Part shown: piece after piece, positions 20,013 through 29,499 of the stretch | Layout of the letters: each line of letters starts with the position of its first letter | How positions within the stretch are numbered: the first letter of the stretch is position 1 | From: an uncultured Gemmatimonadota bacterium | GTDB lineage: Bacteria; Gemmatimonadota; Gemmatimonadetes; Gemmatimonadales; Gemmatimonadaceae | Direction of reading: 5' to 3' | Length of the DNA: 64,000 nt | NCBI GenBank assembly: GCA_903882745.1 | Contig: CAIRYG010000010.1 | Coordinates: 124,001-188,000 of the forward strand | Notes under the pieces: model-generated | Database searches by the model: none | What the model was told of the DNA's origin: nothing | Seen by the model: the letters and a program-made list of their open reading frames with translations, nothing else | Made by a program: the position numbers and the translations under genes

Positions 20013-21473
20013 TCAGGTCAGGTGCCGTACCAGGGCGTCACCGAGGGCCCCGACCCGCTCGCGTGGAAAGGCCCCCATCATGGCCGCCTGAATCCACCGA
20101 TGTTCGCGCATGTAGCCGCTTCGCCAGCCGAGCAGGAACCCTTCCGATTCGAGGCGCTCGCCGACCGTGATGAGTTCGCGATGCGCGGGGACGGCGAGCG
20201 TGGTGACCGCGGGCGTGGCGCACGCTTCGACAGCAACCGGGCGCAGCCCCGCACCGGTCAGCCGTGCGCGTAACTGCGCGGCAGCGTCCGCGATGGCACG
20301 ATACCGCGCCGGCCAATCGGTGTCGGTGAGCGAGCCCGCGAGAGCGCCCACGAGCGGCGACGATCCCGTGAAGGGGACACCGTCGCCGTTGAGGTACAAG
20401 CCGAGGTCGAGATAGCGCGGCAGAAACTCAGGCGCGATGGCCGGGATGTCCTGCGTGAGGACGAGCGCGAGCCCGGCAATCGCGCCGAGGCCCTTGGCAC
20501 TGCTCGCGGTGGCCAGTGCGACGCCGCGGAGGTCGAGCGGCACGGTGCCAATACTCGAGACGGTATCGAGCGCGAGCCTCGCACCGTACCGCTCCGCGAC
20601 CTCGCGCAGCATCGGCAGCGAGTGCAGCACGCCCGTGGAGGTCTCGCAGTGCACGGCCCACAACCACCGAGCGCCACTTGCACGCATAGCACGGTCAATC
20701 TCTGCGGCGGTTGGCGATTCACCCCACGCCTTCTCGAGCACCGTGTGGGGAATGCGATGGCGCCGTGCGTGGTCGACCAATCGGCCGCCAAACTCGCCGT
20801 CGTTAATCACGAGCACATGCTCGCCGGATACAGCGATCTGACCGGCGACCATATCATTCGCGAGCGTGCCCGATCCGCAGGCGAGGGCCACGTGCCGTGC
20901 CTGCGTCATCTTGCACAGGGCCTCGCGCACCGTTGCGAGATCTTTGGCAAACATGGCGGCCCGATGCGATTCTGGGGGCCGCGTGATGCGCTCGCGTACC
21001 GACGGCAAGAGACCGACGGGTCCGGGCTGAAAGGACGCCGGCTCGCTCTGGCGCTCCGGTGCAAGCAGGCGGCCGACCTGCGCGTGGAGCTGCTCTGCCT
21101 TTGCGTACATCGGCTGATACTCTGCGCCGGGTGTGCCAACGAGGGGACCAAACGCAGTGAATCCCATGTGCTCGTACAGGCGCAACTGTCGCGTGGTGCC
21201 AGAGATCACCGCCATGTCGTAGCCCTCAGCGAGCGCGATCCCCATCGCGGTTCTGAGGAGTCGCATAAGGGTCGCGGTGCCTCGATACGCTTTCTCCACC
21301 GCGAGAAGCCGGAGCTCCATCGGGCGGCGGCCAGGCGGGAGATAGCTGTCGATGTTCGGGAGCTTGCTGTCCAACGAGAAGGGGCGCACGAGCCGCATCG
21401 CGATCATCGCGACGATCCGGTCGCCATCGCGCCCCACGACGTACCGATTCTCCGACTCCCACTTGTCGATCAA
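20013..21473 (-). CDS. GNAT acetyltransferase / class V aminotransferase fusion, downstream open part
   Basis: This 486-residue frame starts at a TTG. Residues 1-125 are most of a GNAT domain ([18 protein letters not shown], the acetyl-CoA loop region, and LRLYEHMGF). Residues about 150-486 are a fold-type I class V aminotransferase, with [16 protein letters not shown] aspartate in [10 protein letters not shown] (D303) and Schiff-base lysine in TASSAKGLG (K327). Such transaminases use alanine, serine, glyoxylate or phosphonoacetaldehyde; the substrate here is unknown. The true N-terminus lies upstream in the same frame but is cut off by a TAA codon at 21525-21527, so this is either a pseudogene, a translated fragment or an assembly error. 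A terminator follows. Confidence 0.75.
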   Translation of the reverse strand: MIDKWESENRYVVGRDGDRIVAMIAMRLVRPFSLDSKLPNIDSYLPPGRRPMELRLLAVEKAYRGTATLMRLLRTAMGIALAEGYDMAVISGTTRQLRLYEHMGFTAFGPLVGTPGAEYQPMYAKAEQLHAQVGRLLAPERQSEPASFQPGPVGLLPSVRERITRPPESHRAAMFAKDLATVREALCKMTQARHVALACGSGTLANDMVAGQIAVSGEHVLVINDGEFGGRLVDHARRHRIPHTVLEKAWGESPTAAEIDRAMRASGARWLWAVHCETSTGVLHSLPMLREVAERYGARLALDTVSSIGTVPLDLRGVALATASSAKGLGAIAGLALVLTQDIPAIAPEFLPRYLDLGLYLNGDGVPFTGSSPLVGALAGSLTDTDWPARYRAIADAAAQLRARLTGAGLRPVAVEACATPAVTTLAVPAHRELITVGERLESEGFLLGWRSGYMREHRWIQAAMMGAFPRERVGALGDALVRHLT

Positions 21474-21617
21474 TCGCCGTTCGGGATTCGCGGGATGCTG
21501 CGGGATTTCCTCGACGAACGTCTTTTAGTTGAGCCGACTAATCTGATCGAGGTCGTCCGGTCCTTCGGGCGTGCCGAAGGTGAGCGCGGTGCGCCCTCTC
21601 GTAGGGACGAGGGTCAT
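21474..21617 (-). other. In-frame N-terminal part of the GNAT-aminotransferase fusion, interrupted by TAA
   Basis: An ATG at 21617 with GGGAG eight nt upstream opens 30 codons ending QISRLN. Then comes TAA (21525-21527), and the same frame goes on KTFVEEIPQHPANPERR into the downstream frame. The residues on both sides read as one continuous GNAT N-terminus, where the stop replaces what is probably a Tyr codon (TAC/TAT). Restoring it gives a 534-residue protein. Confidence 0.75.
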
Positions 21618-21752
21618 CGGAGGGCTCCCGTACGGGCAGAGTGGAAGCACAGGGCGAAATTCATAGACAACAGTAAGACCCGGGGGCGGACTCGGTAAGA
21701 GCGTCGATCTTGCGTGGGCCGGACCCTTGGTCGGCGTTCCCGGACGAATAGA

Positions 21753-21786
21753 ACAACGGCCCGGAGCATATGCTCCGGGCCGTTGT
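21753..21786 (-). terminator. Perfect palindromic terminator after rpsA
   Basis: A 34-nt perfect inverted repeat (17 bp per arm, centre GCATATGC) starts 22 nt after the rpsA stop and is followed on the minus strand by TCTATTCG. It separates rpsA from the GNAT-aminotransferase gene. Confidence 0.8.
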
Positions 21787-21808
21787 CACTCCGTTGCGAT
21801 TTTCAGGC

Positions 21809-23608
21809 CTACTCGGCGTCAGCGATCTCGTCGAGGTTGACCGGAACTTCCGCGTTGTCGCCGTCTTCGCTGAAGACCTTGCTTGGCGTCTCAGGACGCG
21901 GCGGCTGGTCTTCTGGGATCGACGTCACGGCCAGCACGATGCGGCGGTGGATCGGATCAACCTCGAGCACCTTCAGCTCCAGGTTCATGCCTTCCCACGC
22001 GATATCGGCCGGGCTCGCGATCGGCGCATTGCTCGTGTTGAGCTGCGAGATCGGGACGAAGCCTTCGATGTCGTTGCCGACATCGGCGACCACGCCCTTC
22101 TCCATCAGGCGGACGACCTTGCCCTTCAGGTCGGTCCCAACCGGATAGTTCTCGCCGATCTTGAGCCACGGATCCTCTTCCGCCTGCTTGAGGCCGAGGG
22201 AGATACGCTTGTTGTCGCCGTCGATGTTCAGGATCACCACATCAACTTCGTCTCCCTTCTTCACAACTTCCGACGGATGCTGGACGCGCTTGGTCCAGGA
22301 CATATCGGAGATGTGGATCAGGCCGTCGATGCCCGGCTCGATCTCGACGAAGGCGCCGAAGCTGGTGAGGTTCCGAACCTTGCCGCGAATGCGCGTGCCG
22401 ACCGGGTACTTCTGCGGCAGCACCATCCACGGATCCTGCTCGGTCTGCTTCATGCCGAGCGAGATCTTCTCTTCGTTCGGATCGACCTTGAGCACCACGG
22501 CGTCGATCGCCTCGCCGATGGAGACGAGCTTCGACGGGTGACGGACGTTACGCGTCCAGCTCATCTCGCTGATGTGCACGAGGCCTTCGATGCCCGGCTC
22601 GAGCTCGATGAAGGCGCCGTAGTTCGTGATGCTGACGACCTTGCCCGCGACGCGCGTGCCGACCGGGTACTTGGCGGCGACGTCCTTCCACGGGTAGCTC
22701 TGGAGCTGCTTGAGGCCGAGCGAGATGCGCTCGCGCTCCCAATCGATGTCCAGGACCTTGATCTCGAGCTCCATGCCGATCTGGACCATCTCGCTCGGAT
22801 GCGAGATACGGCCCCACGACATGTCGGTGATGTGGAGCAGGCCGTCGACGCCGCCGAGGTCGATGAACGCCCCGAAGTCGGTGATGTTCTTGACGACGCC
22901 CTTCCGCACCTGGTCCTTCTCGAGCTCCTTCATGAGCTTCTCACGCTTGCCGGCGCGCTCGGTCTCGAGGATCACGCGGCGCGAGACGACGATGTTGCGG
23001 CGACGCTTGTTGAGCTTGATGATCTTGAACTCGTAGCGCTGGCCGAGGAGTTCGTCGATGTTCGGCACGCGACGGAGCGCGATCTGCGAACCCGGGAGGA
23101 ACGCATCGACGCCCATGAGGTCGACGACGACGCCGCCCTTGATCTTCTTGACGAGCGTGCCTTCCACCGGCTGGTCGGACTCGTACGCGACGCGGATACG
23201 CTCCCACACGCGCATGAAATCGGCCTTCTTCTTGGACAGGACGACGCTGCCTTCCTGGTCTTCGAGGTGCTCGAGCAGGACTTCAACTTCGTCACCGACC
23301 TTGAGGTCGGGCATGTCCTTGAACTCTTCGAGCGGGATCGTGCCTTCGGACTTAAATCCGATGTCGAGCACGACCATGTTCTCGCGAATTTCCAGCACAA
23401 TCGACTTTACGATCTCCCCTTCTTCAATGGAAGCAAGGGTGCCGTTGTACATGTCCATCATCTGCTCGTACTCGTCGGACGTGTACTCGTCCTCTTCGTA
23501 GAGCTCGGGGCGGCGATTGGAGAGAGGGCGCAACTGCGCCTTCTGGAGATCGCGCTTCTCGCGAGCGGACAGCAAGCTCACGGGCGCGTCAAGCGTTTCA
23601 TCAGTCAT
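21809..23608 (-). CDS. rpsA: 30S ribosomal protein S1
   Basis: The 599-residue protein starts MTDETLDAPVSLLSAREKRD, with AGGA just upstream. An in-frame extension to 23671 is ignored. It contains a run of S1 RNA-binding domains. The middle and C-terminal ones are strongly alike (KVVSITNYGAFIELEPGIEGLVHISEMSW, split here into GAFIELEPGIEGLVHISE and its repeats). It unwinds and recruits mRNA to the 30S subunit. It has its own promoter right after cmk. Confidence 0.96.
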   Translation of the reverse strand: MTDETLDAPVSLLSAREKRDLQKAQLRPLSNRRPELYEEDEYTSDEYEQMMDMYNGTLASIEEGEIVKSIVLEIRENMVVLDIGFKSEGTIPLEEFKDMPDLKVGDEVEVLLEHLEDQEGSVVLSKKKADFMRVWERIRVAYESDQPVEGTLVKKIKGGVVVDLMGVDAFLPGSQIALRRVPNIDELLGQRYEFKIIKLNKRRRNIVVSRRVILETERAGKREKLMKELEKDQVRKGVVKNITDFGAFIDLGGVDGLLHITDMSWGRISHPSEMVQIGMELEIKVLDIDWERERISLGLKQLQSYPWKDVAAKYPVGTRVAGKVVSITNYGAFIELEPGIEGLVHISEMSWTRNVRHPSKLVSIGEAIDAVVLKVDPNEEKISLGMKQTEQDPWMVLPQKYPVGTRIRGKVRNLTSFGAFVEIEPGIDGLIHISDMSWTKRVQHPSEVVKKGDEVDVVILNIDGDNKRISLGLKQAEEDPWLKIGENYPVGTDLKGKVVRLMEKGVVADVGNDIEGFVPISQLNTSNAPIASPADIAWEGMNLELKVLEVDPIHRRIVLAVTSIPEDQPPRPETPSKVFSEDGDNAEVPVNLDEIADAE

Positions 23609-23669
23609 GGGTCCTAAGTCGCGGAGGGGATCGGCTCGCCGCGACGGCGAGGATACGGGGTAAACGAAC

Positions 23670-23697
23670 AAGGCCCCGGCGGATTTACCGGAGCCTT
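23670..23697 (-). other. Hairpin at the 5' end of the rpsA transcript
   Basis: AAGGCTCCGG and CCGGGGCCTT on the minus strand form a 10-bp stem with one mismatch and an 8-nt loop. It begins within a few nt of the predicted rpsA start site. It could protect the 5' end, mediate S1 feedback, or end cmk transcription. Confidence 0.5.
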
Positions 23698-23699
23698 AC

Positions 23700-23729
23700 A
23701 ATATAGCCACCTTGGGAACCAGAGGTCAA
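23700..23729 (-). promoter_or_regulatory. rpsA promoter
   Basis: TTGACC (23729-23724), an 18-nt spacer and TATATT (23705-23700) lie just downstream of the cmk stop. The predicted start is near 23693, with a leader of about 85 nt. Confidence 0.7.
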
Positions 23730-23751
23730 CGACCTCGGAATAGGTCCCTCC

Positions 23752-24429
23752 CTAGGCCTTCTGGCGCTCCAGGGCCCAGGCGACGACCTGGGCGACCTGC
23801 TCTGGCTGCGTAATCCCGCTGGTGTCGAGCCAGACCGCGTCGGCCGCGGGGCGAGTCTGCTCACTATCCTTGCGGTCCCGCGCCTCCAAATCCGCCGTTT
23901 CTGAGGCCATTTCGGCCGCTGTTGGAGCTCGCCCGGTCCGCTGCAGCACCCGCCGCCTGGCCCGCTCGCTGGCGATGGCCACGAGCCACACCTTGAGCGT
24001 GGCCTCAGGGAACACCGTGGTGCCCATATCGCGGCCATCGGCCACCACGGCGTGTTGCGCGGCGGTAGCCTGCAGGGTCCGGTTCACCCACTGGCGCACG
24101 TGCGGCATCTTGGCCACGAGGGAGACCAACGCGGTCACCGCCTCGCCGCGGAGCTCGTCCTCGCACGGAGCGCCGTCGACATGCGCCACGAACGTTGTGG
24201 CGCCGGGGGCCAAGGTGACCCGTTCGGCGGCCTCGAGCACCGACCGTTCGGTCCATCCGTCCGGTTCCCCACCGCTCCGGATCCGTGCCGCGGTCACGCC
24301 ACGGTACAGCGCCCCGGAGTCAAGGTGGCGCGCGCCGAGCGCCTCAGCGACCATGCGCGCGGTGGACGACTTGCCCGACGCGGCGGGGCCGTCGATGGTG
24401 ACCGTCAGCGAGCGATCAGCGGGTGACAT
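23752..24429 (-). CDS. cmk: Cytidylate kinase
   Basis: The protein (225 residues from ATG 24429) carries the P-loop TIDGPAASGKSSTARMVAE, then LDSGALYRG and AVVADGRDMGTTVFPEA. It phosphorylates CMP and dCMP. Its start overlaps the aroA stop by 14 nt. The aroA-cmk-rpsA order is conserved in many bacteria. Confidence 0.95.
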   Translation of the reverse strand: MSPADRSLTVTIDGPAASGKSSTARMVAEALGARHLDSGALYRGVTAARIRSGGEPDGWTERSVLEAAERVTLAPGATTFVAHVDGAPCEDELRGEAVTALVSLVAKMPHVRQWVNRTLQATAAQHAVVADGRDMGTTVFPEATLKVWLVAIASERARRRVLQRTGRAPTAAEMASETADLEARDRKDSEQTRPAADAVWLDTSGITQPEQVAQVVAWALERQKA

Positions 24430-25705
24430 GCGTGAGCAGCTCCCAGAAGCCGGGGAAAGAAACGATGGCACAGTCGGGATCATCAACCACAATCCCGCCG
24501 CCCGAGACAGCCGAGAGCACGCCGAAGGCCATCGCGATGCGGTGGTCCCCGTGTGTCACCACGCGGCCGGCGAGCGGACGATCTGACCCACGCACCACAA
24601 ATCCGTCAGGAAGTTCTTCGGCATCGACACCGACCCCGCGCAGATTCTGCACCACGGCCGTGATGCGGTCGCTCTCCTTAACGCGCAACTCCGCGGCACC
24701 GGTCACGCGGGTCTCGCCCTGCGCGCGCGCCGCCACACAGGCGAGCATGGGCAGTTCGTCGATCAGCGATGGGACTTCGTGCGGTTCGATAATCGTGGCG
24801 CCGAGGAGGCCCGGCGACACGACCAGGCGGGCGACGGGTTCGCCCCCCGCGTCCGCGAACGCTTCGAACTTGAGGGTCGCACCCATGCGCACGAGCACGT
24901 CGAACGCCCCGGTACGGGTGGGATTGATACCGACATGTTCGAGCGCGAGCGTGCCACCGTCGGACATCGCCGCGAGCGCAGAGAAAAACGTGGCCGACGA
25001 GGGATCCCCGGGCACGTCCGTGGCGGCGGCTCGGAGTGCAGCGCCGGGAACAAGCGAGATGCTGTTCCCTTCAGTGCGCACATCGATGCCGCGCGCGCGC
25101 AACATCCGCTCGGTGTGGTCGCGGGTTGCAGCGGGCTCGTGAACTTCCACCGGCACATCGGCCACGAGGCCCGCCAACAAAATCGCGCTCTTCACCTGTG
25201 CACTCGCAGTCTCCGAGTGCCAGGTGGTGCCCTGCAGCGTGCGCCCGTGAATGGTCATCGGCAGACCGCCCTCGGCACTCGGCTCGAGCGTCGCGCCCAT
25301 CGCGCGCAGCGGAGTGGCCACACGCCGCATCGGGCGCCGAGAGAGACTCGCGTCGCCGATCAACGTGCTGGTGAAATGCGAGGCCGCGAGAATCCCGGCC
25401 ATCAGCCGAGCGGTGGTGCCGCTGTTGCCACAGTCGAGCGACTCCGCGCTCGCACGGAGGCCGCCACGCCCCACGCCAGCGACAGTGACGACGTCGACGT
25501 CGACGTCGAGGTCAGGGATCGTGACACCCAGCGCGCGGAGCACTGCCGCAGTTGAGCGCACGTCCGCCGAGCGCAGAATGCCGCGGATTTCCGACGATCC
25601 CTCGGCGAGCGCCGCCAACATGAGCGCGCGATGCGAGATCGATTTGTCCCCCGGAACGCGAATCGCGCCGTTGACGCGCGGCGCGCGCGCTCCGTGGCTG
25701 GTCAA
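24416..25705 (-). CDS. aroA: 3-phosphoshikimate 1-carboxyvinyltransferase (EPSP synthase)
   Basis: The 429-residue enzyme joins shikimate 3-phosphate with PEP. PGDKSISHRALMLAALAEG, DCGNSGTTARLMAG, LKVKESDR-like LRVKESDRI and GDHRIAMAFGVLS are all present. It overlaps dapD by 4 nt. Confidence 0.96.
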   Translation of the reverse strand: MTSHGARAPRVNGAIRVPGDKSISHRALMLAALAEGSSEIRGILRSADVRSTAAVLRALGVTIPDLDVDVDVVTVAGVGRGGLRASAESLDCGNSGTTARLMAGILAASHFTSTLIGDASLSRRPMRRVATPLRAMGATLEPSAEGGLPMTIHGRTLQGTTWHSETASAQVKSAILLAGLVADVPVEVHEPAATRDHTERMLRARGIDVRTEGNSISLVPGAALRAAATDVPGDPSSATFFSALAAMSDGGTLALEHVGINPTRTGAFDVLVRMGATLKFEAFADAGGEPVARLVVSPGLLGATIIEPHEVPSLIDELPMLACVAARAQGETRVTGAAELRVKESDRITAVVQNLRGVGVDAEELPDGFVVRGSDRPLAGRVVTHGDHRIAMAFGVLSAVSGGGIVVDDPDCAIVSFPGFWELLTHVTR

Positions 25706-26556
25706 CGCAGCCAGCCTTCGAGCGCGGTGGCGAGGTCGGTCTTTTCGTCGCGGTACTTCACGATGACAGGGGTCTGCACTGACAGCCCCTGCTCGACGCC
25801 CCAGTCGCCCTTCACACTCCGCGCGCCCGGGACGACGACGGCACCGGCGGGAATCTCCAGCGGCGCATCAGCCGAGGCGCGGTACACCGTTTCACGCACC
25901 AGATCGTACACCGGCGTCCCACGGGTGAGCACCACCCCGGCGGCAATCACCGCCTTCTCTCGCACCACCGTGCCCTCGTACACGCCGGTATTACCGCCCA
26001 TGATCACATCGTCTTCGATGATCACCGGGCTCGCATTGACCGGCTCCAACACGCCGCCCACCTGCGCCGCGGCACTGATGTGGCACCGCGCCCCAATCTG
26101 CGCGCAGGATCCGATCAGCGCGTGCGAGTCCACCATCGTTCCGGCACCGACGTGCGCACCCACATTGATGAACATCGGCGGCATGCACACCACTCCGCTC
26201 GCCACGTAGGCACCGCGACGAATGGTGGAACCGCCAGGAACAACCCTGACGCCACGCGCGACATCAAAGCGCTGCGGCGGTATCGTGTTCTTGTCGACGA
26301 ACGAAAAGGCGCCGCCGCTCGGCGAGAGGTCAATCATCGTACCGAAGCGGAAGCCGACGAGAATCCCGCGCTTCACCCACGGCACGGCATTCCACTGCCC
26401 GGTGGCGTCTCGCGTCGCCGAGCGAAGTGCTCCGGACTCGAGCTCGGTGAGCAACGACTCGATCACCTCGGCCGCGTCAGCGGGCGTTGGGCTGCCCGCG
26501 GGGAGTGCGGCGAGCTCCAGGATGCGCGTCTCAAGCTGTGCGTGCGAGAATGTCAT
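25702..26556 (-). CDS. dapD: Tetrahydrodipicolinate N-succinyltransferase (or N-acetyltransferase)
   Basis: The 284-residue protein has a left-handed beta-helix of hexapeptide repeats across residues 100-235 (INVGAHVGAGTMVDSHALIG, VIIEDDVIMGGN). It acylates tetrahydrodipicolinate in the diaminopimelate pathway. The adjoining M20 desuccinylase-like gene favours the succinyl route. It overlaps dapA and aroA by 4 nt. Confidence 0.93.
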   Translation of the reverse strand: MTFSHAQLETRILELAALPAGSPTPADAAEVIESLLTELESGALRSATRDATGQWNAVPWVKRGILVGFRFGTMIDLSPSGGAFSFVDKNTIPPQRFDVARGVRVVPGGSTIRRGAYVASGVVCMPPMFINVGAHVGAGTMVDSHALIGSCAQIGARCHISAAAQVGGVLEPVNASPVIIEDDVIMGGNTGVYEGTVVREKAVIAAGVVLTRGTPVYDLVRETVYRASADAPLEIPAGAVVVPGARSVKGDWGVEQGLSVQTPVIVKYRDEKTDLATALEGWLR

Positions 26557-27446
26557 GCGGAGAGCACTCCCGCCTCGACGAGGGCCGCCTTGAGCGCCGG
26601 TTCATGTGACGTGTTCATTGGGACCAGAGGAAGTCGCAGATTATTCCCAATGCGCCCCATCATCGCGAGGGCGGCCTTGATCGGGATCGGATTCGACTCG
26701 CAGAACGCGGTCTGACTGATATTGTGCAGCTGGAGGTGCAACGCACGCGCGGCTTCCATATCACCGGTGCGGGCTAAGTCGCAGAGGCGCGACATCGCTG
26801 CCGGCGCCGCGTTCGACACAACAGAAATCAGTCCGTGACCACCGCCGGCAATGACGGCGAGTGTCAGACCGTCGTCACCGGACAGGGTCCGAAATCCGGC
26901 GGGCGCGTGACGAATGATCTGCGTAATCTGGGCGAGATTTCCCGAGGCTTCTTTCACCGCCACAATGTTCGCATGCTCTGCGAGCGCGAGCGTGGTTTCG
27001 GCTTCGATATTGCTGCCCGTGCGCCCCGGCACGTTGTACACAACGATCGGCAGCGGCGACGCGTCGGCAATCGCGCGGAAATGCGCGAGGATACCGCGTT
27101 GCGGCGGCTTGCTGTACATCGGCGACACATGGAGCAAGTGCGTCGCGCCTTCGGCCGCCATGGCCTTGGATGTTTCGATCGCGACGCGCGTGTCGTTCCC
27201 GCCCGCGCCCGCAATCACGGGGATTCGGCCAGCGACCGTCTCCACCGTGAGGCGCACCACACGACGGCGCTCCTCAAGCGACAGCGTTGCCGCTTCTCCC
27301 GTGGATCCGCACGGCACTAGCCCGTGAATCCCTTCAGCGACCTGCCAGGCAACGAGCGACGTCAGCGCAGCTTCGTCAAGCGCGCCGTCAGCAGTAAATG
27401 GCGTAACGAGCGCGGTGGAGCATCCACTCAGCGGAAGGGAGGTCAT
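26553..27446 (-). CDS. dapA: 4-hydroxy-tetrahydrodipicolinate synthase
   Basis: The 297-residue TIM barrel condenses pyruvate with aspartate semialdehyde. It has GSTGEAATLSLEE, Tyr137 in VVYNVPGRTG and the Schiff-base lysine K165 in VAVKEASG. It overlaps both neighbours by 4 nt. Confidence 0.97.
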   Translation of the reverse strand: MTSLPLSGCSTALVTPFTADGALDEAALTSLVAWQVAEGIHGLVPCGSTGEAATLSLEERRRVVRLTVETVAGRIPVIAGAGGNDTRVAIETSKAMAAEGATHLLHVSPMYSKPPQRGILAHFRAIADASPLPIVVYNVPGRTGSNIEAETTLALAEHANIVAVKEASGNLAQITQIIRHAPAGFRTLSGDDGLTLAVIAGGGHGLISVVSNAAPAAMSRLCDLARTGDMEAARALHLQLHNISQTAFCESNPIPIKAALAMMGRIGNNLRLPLVPMNTSHEPALKAALVEAGVLSA

Positions 27447-28144
27447 TCGGGCGTTGGGAAAAGATGATCCAGCGTGAACACACCGCGGCGTCCCGCCAAC
27501 CAGCGAGCGGCGTGGAGCGCCCCTGCGGCAAAGACCCGTCGATCACGCGCGACATGCTCCAGCGTGATCTGTTCGAACGGCGCGTCGAAAATAAATGCAT
27601 GCGTTCCCGGGACGTTCCCGGTACGAATGCTTGTGACCGGAACGTCGCTCCCCCACGCAGGGGTCGCACGATCCGCCAGCAAGCGTGCTGTGCCCGAGGG
27701 GGCGTCGAGCTTGGCCTTGTGATGCGTCTCAGACAGATGGATATCAAACCCAGCGCCCGCCTGTGCCACCAGGCGCGTGGCATACTCGGCAATCCGCGTG
27801 AACAAATGCACGCCAAGCGAGAAGTTCGGTGCCCACAGCAACGCCCCTGCACCGCCGCGGACCTCGGCTTCAATGCGGAGACGCTCGGCGTCCCACCCAG
27901 TGGTGCCGCACACCACGGCGCAGCCTGCCGCGAGGCACTGGCGCACGTTCGCCGCCGCGGCCCCCGGCTCGGTGAACTCGATAGCGAGTGTGGCTCCGTT
28001 CAGCAGCGCCACCGTGATACCGCCCGCGGCGACATCGGCGGCCCCGATCACGGCGACGACATCGAACCCAGCCTCCGGCGCGAGCGCCGCGACGGCACGC
28101 CCCATTTTTCCGTCGCCAATCACCGCGAGCTTGATGCGTGTCAT
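27443..28144 (-). CDS. dapB: 4-hydroxy-tetrahydrodipicolinate reductase
   Basis: The 233-residue NAD(P)H enzyme has GDGKMGRAVAALAPEAGF at the N-terminus, FTEPGAAAANV, the motif SETHHKAKLDAPSGTA and a C-terminal DHLFPTPE end. It is slightly short for the family (about 250-270). It overlaps lysC and dapA by 4 nt. Confidence 0.95.
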   Translation of the reverse strand: MTRIKLAVIGDGKMGRAVAALAPEAGFDVVAVIGAADVAAGGITVALLNGATLAIEFTEPGAAAANVRQCLAAGCAVVCGTTGWDAERLRIEAEVRGGAGALLWAPNFSLGVHLFTRIAEYATRLVAQAGAGFDIHLSETHHKAKLDAPSGTARLLADRATPAWGSDVPVTSIRTGNVPGTHAFIFDAPFEQITLEHVARDRRVFAAGALHAARWLAGRRGVFTLDHLFPTPE

Positions 28145-29499
28145 GCCGAGGCTCCGCCAAAGAATTCGTGGTGCAACAAGCGCATCACCGGATGCACCTG
28201 CGCGTCGTCGACAATCAGGGTGAGGTTGATGCCGGTGGAACTCAGCGAGACCATATGCAGGCGTTCGTCGCCCACCGCTCGCAGCGCACGCGCCATGCTC
28301 GGCGAACTTCCCCCAAGCCCCGCGCCGACGAGCGCAACGATTCCGCGGTCGCGCTCGATGGCCACCTCGCCGAATCCACGAAGATCCTCAACGGCCTTCA
28401 GCAGCGACGGATCGTCGTCAACGGTCAGCGACACACTGACCTCGGACGTGGCGACGACGTCCACCGAAATCCGATAGCGATCAAATGCCTCGAAGATCGA
28501 ACGCAACGCACCTGGTGTGCCGAGCATCTTCGGCGATCCAACGCGCACGACGACGACGCCACGCTTCCCCGCGATCGCGCGCACCGTGCACGGCGGCGCC
28601 TCGAACGTAATGCGCGTACCGACGGCCTCTGGACGCATGGAGTTGAACACGTACACCGGAATGTCTCGCTCCACCGCTGGCGCAATCGTACTCGGATGCA
28701 GGACCTTTGCGCCAAAGCTCGCGAGCTCGGCGGCTTCGTCAAACCGGAGGTGCTCAATCAACTGCGCTCCCGGAACCACACGCGGGTCCGCCGTGAGCAT
28801 GCCGTCAACATCGGTCCAGATCTCGATCGCGTCAGCATTCAGCGCGGCACCGAACAGCGCGGCGCTGTAGTCGGAACCGCCGCGTCCGAGGGTGGTGGTA
28901 ATACCGGACGTGGTGGCGCCAACGAATCCGCCCACGACGGGCACCTTCCCGGCGGCGATGATCGGGAGCAGCTGTGCGTGGGACGCGGCAGCAATCTGCG
29001 CCGGGAGCGGCGCGGCGCGTCCAAAGTCGTCGTTCGTGATCATCACCTGCCGCGAGTCGACAGCGACACTTGGGATTCCCATCTGCGAAAACGCCGCGGC
29101 ACAGATCGGTGCCGACAGGCGCTCGCCCATGGATGCAACGGCGTCCATTGAGCGGGGGGTGGCGAACCCGAGTACCGAGAGCGCCTCAGCAAGGTGCGCC
29201 AACTCGTCGAACATGAGGCTGGTCTCTGCGCGCAACTCATGCGCCTCGGGACCGCTCCCGAGCAGCTCCGAGATGGTTGCGAGGTGTCGATCGCGCAGTT
29301 GCGAGACATGTTCGAGTGCGGCGACCAGCTGTCCTGAGGCCGCGAGCTCGGCCGCAGACAGGAGCGCGTTGGTCGCGCCGGCGAGGGCCGACACGACAAT
29401 CACCGGTGCGCGTCCGAGACGTCCCCGCACGATCTCCCCTGTGCGGCGAATTGCCGCGGCATCTGCGACCGAAGTGCCGCCGAACTTGGCGACGATCAC
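28141..29499 (-). CDS. lysC: Aspartate kinase
   Basis: The 452-residue kinase starts MIVAKFGGTSVADAAAIRR from a GTG that overlaps the asd stop (GTGA). The longer frame to 29769 is only asd read in another frame. The catalytic core has FVGATTSGITTTLGRGGSDY. Two ACT domains follow (GSPKMLGTPGALRSIFEAF and the C-terminal VGAGLGGSS region), which usually confer feedback by lysine or threonine. Confidence 0.95.
   Translation of the reverse strand: MIVAKFGGTSVADAAAIRRTGEIVRGRLGRAPVIVVSALAGATNALLSAAELAASGQLVAALEHVSQLRDRHLATISELLGSGPEAHELRAETSLMFDELAHLAEALSVLGFATPRSMDAVASMGERLSAPICAAAFSQMGIPSVAVDSRQVMITNDDFGRAAPLPAQIAAASHAQLLPIIAAGKVPVVGGFVGATTSGITTTLGRGGSDYSAALFGAALNADAIEIWTDVDGMLTADPRVVPGAQLIEHLRFDEAAELASFGAKVLHPSTIAPAVERDIPVYVFNSMRPEAVGTRITFEAPPCTVRAIAGKRGVVVVRVGSPKMLGTPGALRSIFEAFDRYRISVDVVATSEVSVSLTVDDDPSLLKAVEDLRGFGEVAIERDRGIVALVGAGLGGSSPSMARALRAVGDERLHMVSLSSTGINLTLIVDDAQVHPVMRLLHHEFFGGASA

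Noticed and set aside
21770-23617. 615-residue open frame opposite rpsA
   Set aside because: Antisense of the repeated S1 domains; repeats in it mirror those of S1.
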